A stretch of 21,758 bases of DNA from positions 1 to 21,758 of the forward strand of contig JAEXCD010000116.1 of assembly GCA_023393715.1 (NCBI GenBank), in the 5' to 3' direction. Within the stretch, counting starts at the first letter, position 1. Every line of letters begins with the position of its first letter. The notes beneath the pieces were generated by a model. It worked only from the letters and a program-made list of their open reading frames with translations. It had not been told where the DNA came from and made no database searches. Both the position numbers and the translations under genes were made by a program. Positions 1-6,205 of this stretch are shown here, in pieces. The DNA comes from Bacillota bacterium. Lineage in GTDB: Bacteria; Bacillota; Clostridia; Tissierellales; Peptoniphilaceae.

Positions 1-288
1 TATCTGACCTTTCAAATCCGCAGTGCGACAGAGCTCCGACTTGCCTACGAGGATCAGTTTTCCCGTATCCAGCGCAACGGGGACGAGGTCGAGATTCGGC
101 TTCCCCGCCACGTCGGCAGCTGGAACGGCGAACAGCTCGACGTTACCGTATGTCCGGATGCCGCCGGAGATTTTTCGCCCTATGGGCTGCGCACGCCCCT
201 GCTCTGTCTCGCGGATAAAAAGCGCTGCTACACAAAAAATCTGATACAAGCCGCCCGGTCGGCCGTCCGGCGCGCTTTTTCGACCTAA
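1..288 (+). CDS. 3' end of an unrecognised protein (5' end outside window)
   Basis: Frame 1 is open from the window edge to a TAA at 286-288 and gives the last 95 residues of a protein. The fragment is hydrophilic, mixes charged residues with short beta-like stretches (for example EVEIRLPRHVG and EQLDVTVCPD), and ends in a basic helix-like tail (LIQAARSAVRRAFST). There is no membrane segment or motif I recognise. It lies 41 bases upstream of the sigma-54 regulator with no clear promoter or terminator between them, so the two may be co-transcribed. An overlapping ATG-started frame at 23-244 is less convincing because frame 1 runs through it uninterrupted. Function unknown. Confidence 0.6.
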   Translation, partial: YLTFQIRSATELRLAYEDQFSRIQRNGDEVEIRLPRHVGSWNGEQLDVTVCPDAAGDFSPYGLRTPLLCLADKKRCYTKNLIQAARSAVRRAFST

Positions 289-329
289 TCATCCCCGTCT
301 CATCCCGCCGCGCCTCAGGAGGTACTCCC

Positions 330-2336
330 TTGAAAAGTATTGCCATCATCAGCATTTCGCACGCCGTCGGGCTTTCCTATGAAAAAAGCCTGCACGCCAT
401 CTACGGTTCGGAAATCGAAACCGTTCTCTATTCCGTTGACGGAACCGGTATTGCGCATATCGGCTCACACGATCTCTACCTCATTTCGACGACTTCCTCC
501 GATGTGCACAACGAGGTTCTGTCAAAAATTGACGCCGTGTCGAAGATCGTCATCGTTCAGCTGACCTTTCTCAAAAAGGATATCGAGCGGCTGCGCAATC
601 TCGCGCCGACCAGCGCACTCTTTATCAATCTCAGCGAAAAAATGGCGCGGGAATCCATCTCCGATCTCTACTATCTCGGCGTGAACAACATTCATTTCAT
701 CCCGTACTATCCGGGCGCGCCGGATACCGACGAGTCCTTTGCGATTACCAGCGGCGAAGCGCGCTATGCGCCGCCGAGCGTGACGAAGCTGATCGACATG
801 GGCAATCGGTGTCTGTCCGCCAACACCATCACGGAAATCACGCTGAAGCTGGGACTTCGCTTCATCTTTTCCAAACCGGCATACGCCCGCTACATCGAAA
901 GCCTTGCCGAACAGGATTATTCGCTCAACGCGCTGCGAAACGAAACCCTGCGCATGGAAAACCGCTTTGAGGTTCTGGTCGAGCACGTCAACTTCGGCCT
1001 CGTCGGCGTCGACGCCAATCACCGTATCACGATTTTTAATCCGCTGGCGGAAAAATATACCGGATATCTCAAATCACAGGTTCTCTTTGACGACGTCACC
1101 AAGTGCATCCGCGAATTTTCCACCATCGATTTTCTGGAAAACGACCCGGACCGCAGTCATTACCTCATTAAGTTTTTCAACGAGCAGTATTCCGTCTCCG
1201 TCACGCCAATCACGATGTCCGGTGAATACGTCGGTCACTACATCATGCTTCAGAAATTTATGGAGCTCGAAAAAAGTCAGGCCGATATCCGAAAGCAGCT
1301 CGTGCAGAAAACCGGTTCCGCCAAATATACCTTCAGCGATATCATTTCGTGCTGTGAAAAAATGAGCCGCGCCAAGCATATCGCCAAAAAAATGGCGCAA
1401 ACCGATCTCTCCGTCCTGCTGTACGGGGAAAGCGGCACGGGAAAGGAGTTGTTTGCCCATTCGATTCACAACGCTTCGCAGCGCGCAGACAACGCCTTCG
1501 TCGCCATCAACTGTGCCGCGATTCCGGACAATCTTCTCGAAAGTGAATTGTTCGGCTACGTCGAGGGGGCCTTCACCGGCGCCGCGAAGGGCGGAAAGCT
1601 CGGCCTGTTTGAGCAGGCGCATAAGGGTACGATTTTTTTAGATGAAATCGAGGCGATGAGCCCCAATCTCCAAATCAAGCTCCTGCGCGTTCTGGAGGAA
1701 AAGGAAATCATGCGCGTCGGCGACGTCAAGACCGTGGCGATCGACGTCCGCGTCATCTGTGCCTCCAACGAGGATATCCGCCAAAAGGTGCGCAGCGGCA
1801 TCTTTCGAAAGGATCTGTACTACCGCCTGAATACACTGCCCATCGAAATTCCGCCGCTTCGGGAGCGTCCGGACGATATTCCGCTGCTGATCGGCGCGAT
1901 CAAACGGCAAATTCATGCCGACTTTGAGCTTTCCGGCGAATGCGAACAGCTCTTCCTGCGCTATCCGTGGGAGGGAAACGTCCGTGAGCTGAAAAACATT
2001 TTGGAATATCTGAAATTTATGGAATTAGACGTCGTCCATCCCTCCGACCTGCCGAGTGAAATGCTGGAAGACGCCGCCGCGGAGTTCCCCGCCTCCGGCC
2101 TGCTCACGCCAAAGGAAAAACAGGTGCTTCGCATTTTATCCTCCAGCCCCGCGGGAATCGGGCGAAAGGCCATCCGGCAGGCGCTGGATGAAATCGGCCT
2201 TTCCGTCAGCGAAGGTGAGGTTCGCAGTATTTTGAAGGCGCTGACGCAAAAGGAGCTCATCCAGTCTCGCGTCGGACGAGGGGGCACCCGCATCAACCCG
2301 GCGCGCGCCCAGGAAGTCCGCTTTTTAATAGGCTAA
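330..2336 (+). CDS. Sigma-54-dependent transcriptional activator (bacterial enhancer-binding protein)
   Basis: This 668-residue protein should bind upstream DNA and use ATP hydrolysis to open promoters held by sigma-54 RNA polymerase. Residues 1-190 form a sensory region that may resemble PrpR-type receiver domains; about 210-320 looks like a PAS domain (NRFEVLVEHVNFGLVGVD). The AAA+ domain follows, with Walker A GESGTGK at 366-372, the sigma-54-contacting GAFTGA loop at 413-418, Walker B DE at 438-439 and the FRKDLYYRLN segment. Residues from about 590 look like a winged helix rather than the usual Fis-type helix-turn-helix. The start is a TTG, chosen because a perfect AGGAGG (317-322) sits 7 bases upstream. 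The downstream operon has a -24/-12 promoter and is the obvious target. The effector is unknown. Confidence 0.95.
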   Translation: MKSIAIISISHAVGLSYEKSLHAIYGSEIETVLYSVDGTGIAHIGSHDLYLISTTSSDVHNEVLSKIDAVSKIVIVQLTFLKKDIERLRNLAPTSALFINLSEKMARESISDLYYLGVNNIHFIPYYPGAPDTDESFAITSGEARYAPPSVTKLIDMGNRCLSANTITEITLKLGLRFIFSKPAYARYIESLAEQDYSLNALRNETLRMENRFEVLVEHVNFGLVGVDANHRITIFNPLAEKYTGYLKSQVLFDDVTKCIREFSTIDFLENDPDRSHYLIKFFNEQYSVSVTPITMSGEYVGHYIMLQKFMELEKSQADIRKQLVQKTGSAKYTFSDIISCCEKMSRAKHIAKKMAQTDLSVLLYGESGTGKELFAHSIHNASQRADNAFVAINCAAIPDNLLESELFGYVEGAFTGAAKGGKLGLFEQAHKGTIFLDEIEAMSPNLQIKLLRVLEEKEIMRVGDVKTVAIDVRVICASNEDIRQKVRSGIFRKDLYYRLNTLPIEIPPLRERPDDIPLLIGAIKRQIHADFELSGECEQLFLRYPWEGNVRELKNILEYLKFMELDVVHPSDLPSEMLEDAAAEFPASGLLTPKEKQVLRILSSSPAGIGRKAIRQALDEIGLSVSEGEVRSILKALTQKELIQSRVGRGGTRINPARAQEVRFLIG

Positions 2337-2364
2337 TGGGCAATACCCATTAGCCTGTTTTTTT
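2330..2364 (+). terminator. Intrinsic terminator overlapping the regulator stop codon
   Basis: A perfect 11-bp stem (AGGCTAATGGG at 2330-2340, CCCATTAGCCT at 2346-2356) with a 5-base loop is followed by GTTTTTTT. The TAA stop of the regulator (2334-2336) is inside the left arm. It separates the regulator from the downstream operon, which therefore needs its own promoter. The dyad lies about 110 bp upstream of the predicted start of the next transcript, so it could also serve as an activator binding site; that second role is speculation. Confidence 0.82.
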
Positions 2365-2429
2365 ATCCTGTTTAACCCATTGTGCCGCGAGGGCTGCGCC
2401 TTACGCGGCTGTTTTTCGCGCTTCATAAC

Positions 2430-2446
2430 TTGGCATGGTTTGTGCT
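2430..2446 (+). promoter_or_regulatory. Sigma-54 (-24/-12) promoter for the lyase/antiporter operon
   Basis: The sequence TTGGCATGGTTTGTGCT matches the sigma-54 consensus YTGGCACGRNNNTTGCW at all but two positions. The GG (2432-2433) and GC (2444-2445) pairs are separated by exactly 10 bases, which is the invariant spacing. Transcription would start near 2457, between the promoter and the AAGGAAGGG ribosome binding site of the gene starting at 2476. An activator with an intact GAFTGA loop is encoded directly upstream. A 6-bp inverted repeat (GCCGCG at 2384-2389, CGCGGC at 2404-2409) and the terminator dyad are candidate activator sites. Confidence 0.82.
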
Positions 2447-2475
2447 ACCTCATACTCAGAAAGGAAGGGACTTAT

Positions 2476-3648
2476 ATGCAATATTTTTTTGATGAAATCG
2501 TCAGCAGAGAGAACAATAATTCTGCGAAATACGAGGAAAGCGTGCTGCATTACGGTACAAACGATCTCATTCCTCTCTGGATTGCGGACATGGATTTCAA
2601 GACCTGCCCCGAGATCGTCGCCGCCATCAAGGAGCGCGCCGATCAGGGCATCTTCGGCTATACCTACCGCACGCCGAAATATTTCCAGGCGATTGCCGAC
2701 TGGCAAACCAGAAGAAACGGCTATACGCCAAAGACGACACACATGGCGTTCACGCCCGGCGTCATTCCCGGCATGCGCATTCTTTTGCAGATGATTACAA
2801 AGCCGCAGGACAAGGTCGTCATCTCACAGCCGGTGTACCACCCCTTTGCCGACATCGTAAAGAACACGGGGCGCACGCTCGTTGTCAATCCGCTCATCCA
2901 GGTCGACGGGAAATGGCAGATGGATTTCGAGGACTTTGAGTCCAAGCTGAAGGACGCTTCGCTCTTCATCCTCTGCAACCCGCACAACCCCGTCGGACGC
3001 GTCTGGACGGTCGAAGAACTCTCAAAGATCGCCGAGCTGTGCCTGCGATACCACGTTCCCGTTTTTTCCGATGAAATTCACGCCGATCTCATGCTGAACG
3101 GCTCGAAGCACACCTGCTTCGCCAGCCTGTCGCCCGAGGTGGAAGCGATCACGACGACCTTTACCTCGTCGAGCAAAACCTTCAATTTGGCCGGCTTGCA
3201 GGCAGCAACCATGATCTTCCCGACCGTCGAGGGAAAGGATGCCTACGTCGCTCAGCTGCGTCTCATGGATATCGCGCGGAACAACTGCTTCAGCATGGAA
3301 GCGACGATGGCGGCCATCCGGTACGGCGAGGAATGGCTGGAACAGCTCACGGATTACATCGCCGACAACCTGAAATTCATCGTCGATTTCTTTGAGGCGC
3401 ATATTCCCCAACTGAAAACCTACGTGCCGGAGGCGACGTATCTCGCTTGGGTAGATGCTCGGGCGCTGGGCTTGTCGGATGAAGAGCTCATCCCGTTTTT
3501 TGCGGAGCACGCGAAGGTCGGCCTGACCGGCGGCACCGAATTCGGCATCGGCGGCAGCGGATATTTCCGCTTGAATGCGGCTTGTCCCCGCGCCACACTG
3601 GAAAAAGCACTGGCTTCAATGGAAAAAGCAGTAAAAGAAAGGAAATAG
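2476..3648 (+). CDS. patB: MalY/PatB-type PLP-dependent C-S lyase / aminotransferase
   Basis: A 390-residue fold-type I PLP enzyme of the MalY/PatB group, whose members cleave cystathionine and related cysteine conjugates (beta-lyase activity giving a thiol, pyruvate and ammonia). Family signatures are LWIADMDF near residue 34, GIFGYTYRT near 58, CNPHNPVGRVWT, SDEIHADL and the PLP lysine in SSSKTFNLAGLQ (Lys234). Length is normal for the family. An upstream in-frame start at 2380 is rejected because that extension would be encoded across the -24/-12 promoter; the ATG at 2476 has AAGGAAGGG just before it. It is the first gene of a sigma-54-driven operon with the antiporter gene 2 bases downstream. 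The true substrate cannot be read from sequence; an aminotransferase role is possible. Confidence 0.92.
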   Translation: MQYFFDEIVSRENNNSAKYEESVLHYGTNDLIPLWIADMDFKTCPEIVAAIKERADQGIFGYTYRTPKYFQAIADWQTRRNGYTPKTTHMAFTPGVIPGMRILLQMITKPQDKVVISQPVYHPFADIVKNTGRTLVVNPLIQVDGKWQMDFEDFESKLKDASLFILCNPHNPVGRVWTVEELSKIAELCLRYHVPVFSDEIHADLMLNGSKHTCFASLSPEVEAITTTFTSSSKTFNLAGLQAATMIFPTVEGKDAYVAQLRLMDIARNNCFSMEATMAAIRYGEEWLEQLTDYIADNLKFIVDFFEAHIPQLKTYVPEATYLAWVDARALGLSDEELIPFFAEHAKVGLTGGTEFGIGGSGYFRLNAACPRATLEKALASMEKAVKERK

Positions 3649-3650
3649 CC

Positions 3651-4979
3651 ATGAAAGAGAAGCAGAATGTTCTGAAAAATCTGGGCGGTTGGTCGTTTAT
3701 TCCTCTATTGGTCTTTTTAGCACTGTATATCGGCTCCGGGCTCTTCTTTACAAGCATCGGCGCAGAAAACGCGTTCAAACAGTTCCCAAGACACGTCGCC
3801 CTCATCATCGGCGTCGGCATTGCCCTGATTATGAATCCCGGCGTCTCATTCGGCAAAAAAGTCGATGTCTTTTCGGAAAACGCCGGCAATTCGGGCGTAA
3901 TGCTCATCGGTCTGATTTACCTGCTCGCCGGCGGATTTCAGGGTGCGGCGAAAGCAATGGGCGGCGTGGATTCCGTCGTCAACCTGGGTCTTACCTTTAT
4001 CCCCGCACAGTTCCTCGTCCCGGGCGTGTTCCTGATGAGCTGCTTTATCTCGACCGCCATCGGAACCTCCATGGGCACCATCGCTGCCATGGCGCCGATT
4101 GCGATCGGTATTGCGGAAAGCACGAATATGAATCTGGCCATCGCCTGCGCAGCGGTTATCGGCGGCGCATACTTCGGTGATAACCTGTCCATCATTTCCG
4201 ATACGACGATCTCGGCAACGCAGGGCGTGGGCGCTGAGATGCGCGATAAGTTTAAGATGAACCTGTTTATTGCGCTCCCCGCCGCTATCGTCGCCGCAAT
4301 TCTGTACGCCTTTGTCGGCGATGCCGCTCAGATCACGGGAAATCTCGAATTTCACCTGATCCGCATCCTTCCGTACATCGTCGTTCTGGTCATTGCGCTG
4401 ATGGGCTTTAACGTCACCGGCGTCCTCTTCATCGGCATTATCATGACGGGCATCATCGGCATCGGCACCGGCTCAATCGGCTTCCTGCCCTGGATTCAGG
4501 CGATCGGCGAAGGCATGAGCGATATGATGAGCATTACCATCGTCGCCATCCTCATTTCCGGCCTGATCGGCCTGATCAAGTACTACGGCGGTATCGAATG
4601 GCTCATCAACGGAATCAGCAAGCGAATCAAGGATCGCAAAGGCGCCGAGTACGGCATTGCCGCGCTGGCCGGACTTCTTTCGATCTCTCTGGTCAACAAT
4701 ACTCTCTCGATTATCATCACCGCTCCGATCGCAAAGGAAATCGGCTTTAAGTTCAATATCGCGCCGAAACGCCTGGCGAGCATTCTGGACATCTTTGCCT
4801 GCGCATTCCTCGCTCTGTGCCCGCACGACGGCGGCATGCTGATCGTCACCGGCCTCTCAGGCGTATCGCCGATTGAGGTTTTACAGTACTCCTTCTACAT
4901 CTTCGCGCTCATCATTTTCAGCTTGGCAACCATTCAATTCGGTCTGCTTCGCACAAAGGAAGAGAAGGAAACGAAGTAA
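3651..4979 (+). CDS. nhaC: NhaC-family Na+/H+ (or organic substrate) antiporter
   Basis: A 442-residue polytopic membrane protein with about 11-12 hydrophobic segments. The NhaC-family core is clear: GTSMGTIAAMAPIAIGIAE, then IGGAYFGDNLSIISDTTISA, and near the end LVNNTLSIIITAPIAKE and CPHDGG. NhaC members exchange Na+ for H+, and some (MleN) couple this to carboxylate exchange such as malate/lactate. The ATG at 3651 has AAAGGA 7 bases upstream and lies 2 bases after the lyase stop; an in-frame start at 3582 would overlap the lyase and is not used. Sharing a sigma-54 operon with a C-S lyase suggests it moves the lyase substrate or product, or keeps sodium balance during its uptake; this is inference. 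Confidence 0.9.
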   Translation: MKEKQNVLKNLGGWSFIPLLVFLALYIGSGLFFTSIGAENAFKQFPRHVALIIGVGIALIMNPGVSFGKKVDVFSENAGNSGVMLIGLIYLLAGGFQGAAKAMGGVDSVVNLGLTFIPAQFLVPGVFLMSCFISTAIGTSMGTIAAMAPIAIGIAESTNMNLAIACAAVIGGAYFGDNLSIISDTTISATQGVGAEMRDKFKMNLFIALPAAIVAAILYAFVGDAAQITGNLEFHLIRILPYIVVLVIALMGFNVTGVLFIGIIMTGIIGIGTGSIGFLPWIQAIGEGMSDMMSITIVAILISGLIGLIKYYGGIEWLINGISKRIKDRKGAEYGIAALAGLLSISLVNNTLSIIITAPIAKEIGFKFNIAPKRLASILDIFACAFLALCPHDGGMLIVTGLSGVSPIEVLQYSFYIFALIIFSLATIQFGLLRTKEEKETK

Positions 4980-5013
4980 GAAAACGGAGAAAGAAACAAA
5001 GTAAGAAAACGGA
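4968..5013 (+). repeat. 25-bp-period tandem duplication across the antiporter stop codon
   Basis: The 21-base segments at 4968-4988 and 4993-5013 differ at one position (GAAACGAAGTAAG against GAAACAAAGTAAG and then identical). The first copy holds the TAA stop of the antiporter gene, and the second carries the same TAA downstream. It looks like a replication-slippage duplication of the gene end. Confidence 0.8.
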
Positions 5014-5016
5014 AAA

Positions 5017-5047
5017 AGCCCGGCCAAGGAAGTCCTTTGGCCGGGCT
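5017..5047 (+). terminator. Hairpin terminator after the lyase/antiporter operon
   Basis: The arms AGCCCGGCCAAGGA (5017-5030) and TCCTTTGGCCGGGCT (5033-5047) pair over about 14 bp with one bulged base. The plus-strand tail is TCTTCTGTCTGGCTTTTTT, so T-rich but interrupted. Five A bases precede the left arm, so the hairpin could also stop minus-strand transcripts that pass the tRNA terminator. Confidence 0.68.
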
Positions 5048-5123
5048 CTTCTGTCTGGCTTTTTTACGGATGTTCGATGCCGTAACGCTCGGCGCGGCAA
5101 ACGGGTGCTTCTGTTCTCGCAAT

Positions 5124-5159
5124 AAAAAAGTTCGAGGGCATCGAACGATGCTCTCGAAC
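5124..5159 (-). terminator. Intrinsic terminator of the tRNA operon
   Basis: Read on the minus strand, a 14-bp stem (5146-5159 with 5130-5143, one G-U pair) closed on a 2-base core is followed by six T bases at 5129-5124. It begins 3 bases beyond the CCA end of tRNA-Ile, as expected for a tRNA transcript end. Confidence 0.9.
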
Positions 5160-5162
5160 CTC

Positions 5163-5239
<77 letters not shown>

Positions 5240-5242
5240 CTG

Positions 5243-5317
5243 TGGCAGGGGTTAGAGGATTTGAACCCCTGACATTCGGTTTTGGAGACCGACGTTCTAC
5301 CACTGAACTAAACCCCT
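5243..5317 (-). tRNA. trnW: tRNA-Trp (anticodon CCA)
   Basis: Read on the minus strand, the acceptor is AGGGGTT/AACCCCT with discriminator G and an encoded CCA. The D arm is GTTC...GAAC, the anticodon stem TCGGT/ACCGA encloses the loop CTCCAAA (anticodon CCA), and the T arm is AGGGGTTCAAATCCTCT. The AGGGG start and G discriminator are typical of bacillota tRNA-Trp. It is first in the two-tRNA operon. Confidence 0.97.
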
Positions 5318-5338
5318 GTACAGACAAGTGACTGAAAT

Positions 5339-5367
5339 AGTATAGCGTACCACACAGAAAAAATCAA
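5339..5367 (-). promoter_or_regulatory. Sigma-70-type promoter of the tRNA-Trp/tRNA-Ile operon
   Basis: On the minus strand TTGATT (5367-5362) and TATACT (5344-5339) are separated by 17 bases. The start point would be near 5332, about 15 bases ahead of the mature 5' end of tRNA-Trp. The promoter lies between the tRNAs and the end of the YczE-type gene. Confidence 0.82.
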
Positions 5368-5394
5368 CCGTCCTTGCAAAAGATACGATTTGCC

Positions 5395-6078
5395 TCAGGA
5401 GGAAGTGCGCTTTCTCCGATTCTGTCCGTGCCCCAATCTCTTCAAAAAGTATTGCATCAGCGTCCCGTTCAGCGCCGTAGCACACACCGTACCGACGCCA
5501 TAGGCGCCGCCGAAAGCAATCCCCACAAACAGAAGCACCCCGTCCACCAGGGTCTTGGCTTTACGCCAGCACCACCCTGTTTTCTTCTGCACAAGGCTCG
5601 CAAAGCCCTCAACGCCGCCCAACCCCATATTGGTCGACACGTACAGACTAAGTCCCGCAGCCTGCACGATGATCCCGATCAGCGAAAAGAGAAAACGGAC
5701 GGATAAGCGCCACTGATTCATCCGGTGCAAATGAAATGCGAAGACGGAAAGATCGCAAAAGCTTCCGATGAAAACAATACAGCACAACGTTCCCCATCCC
5801 AATCGTTCCCGATTCCAAATCAGGCACGGAAGGACGAGGATAAGGTTCCAGATAATCTGCGCCTGGCCGTTCTCAACGCCCACCTGCCGCGCAAATCCGT
5901 TGCACAGCGTAGACATCGGACTGGTTCCCAGCAGCGCCTCGTGTTGGAGGCCGATTCCCAGACCCGCAAGCATCAGCCCGAAAAACAACCGCACCCAGCG
6001 CTGTGCCCGGGAACCTCCAAACGTCCCGGAGAGCGCATGTTTTCTTCTTTTTATCCACTTTTGCGATGTAATCCGCAT
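5395..6078 (-). CDS. YczE/YyaS-type integral membrane protein
   Basis: A 227-residue protein with about five hydrophobic segments, resembling the YczE/YyaS group related to YitT membrane proteins. Typical features are the early RWVRLFFGLMLAGLGIGLQ segment, the GTSPMSTL stretch near residue 50, a second-half segment SLYVSTNMGLGGVEGF and a basic cytoplasmic tail. Biochemical function is not established for this family; some members sit beside amino acid or secondary metabolite genes. The ATG at 6078 is preceded by GCGAGG on the minus strand about 7 bases away. The gene has its own AT-rich upstream region with a TTGACA promoter and two operator-like sites, so it is probably regulated separately from the fructose genes before it. 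Confidence 0.8.
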   Translation of the reverse strand: MRITSQKWIKRRKHALSGTFGGSRAQRWVRLFFGLMLAGLGIGLQHEALLGTSPMSTLCNGFARQVGVENGQAQIIWNLILVLPCLIWNRERLGWGTLCCIVFIGSFCDLSVFAFHLHRMNQWRLSVRFLFSLIGIIVQAAGLSLYVSTNMGLGGVEGFASLVQKKTGWCWRKAKTLVDGVLLFVGIAFGGAYGVGTVCATALNGTLMQYFLKRLGHGQNRRKRTSS

Positions 6079-6092
6079 TGCGCGCCTCGCTT

Positions 6093-6116
6093 TTTAATAT
6101 AAACGTTTTCTCTTCT
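6093..6116 (-). promoter_or_regulatory. Operator-like site downstream of the YczE promoter (site 1)
   Basis: On the minus strand this reads AGAAGAGAAAACGTTT and then an AT-rich half. The first 16 bases match site 2 (6170-6193) at 14 of 16 positions, and both are centred on AACGTT. The position, about 28 bases after the predicted start point, suits a repressor. LacI-family proteins (CcpA, Cra/FruR) favour such a central CG dyad, but the regulator is not in the window. Confidence 0.55.
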
Positions 6117-6138
6117 GTTGATTCTTTTTGTTTATTTT

Positions 6139-6166
6139 ATTCTATTCCCATTTATTTTCTTGTCAA
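6139..6166 (-). promoter_or_regulatory. Promoter of the YczE-type gene
   Basis: On the minus strand a perfect TTGACA (6166-6161) is followed after 16 bases by TAGAAT (6144-6139). The whole interval is AT-rich, unlike its surroundings. The start point would be near 6132, giving a leader of about 50 bases to the ATG at 6078. Operator-like sites lie on both sides. Confidence 0.7.
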
Positions 6167-6169
6167 ACA

Positions 6170-6193
6170 AAAAGAGGAAACGTTATCTCTTTT
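6170..6193 (-). promoter_or_regulatory. 24-bp palindromic operator-like site upstream of the YczE promoter (site 2)
   Basis: A 24-bp dyad centred at 6181.5 with 20 of 24 symmetric positions: outer arms AAAAGAG/CTCTTTT and a central AACGTT. It ends 4 bases before the -35 box. Its centre is 77 bp from that of site 1, close to seven helical turns, a spacing that would permit looping. As RNA it could also form a weak hairpin after fruA, but the AACGTT core and the match to site 1 point to a DNA-binding site. Confidence 0.58.
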
Positions 6194-6205
6194 TTCTCCG
6201 TGCGC

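Noticed and set aside
2380..2475. N-terminal extension of the PLP lyase from an upstream in-frame ATG
   Set aside because: It is encoded across the sigma-54 promoter, is unlike family N-termini, and the ATG at 2476 has a good ribosome binding site.
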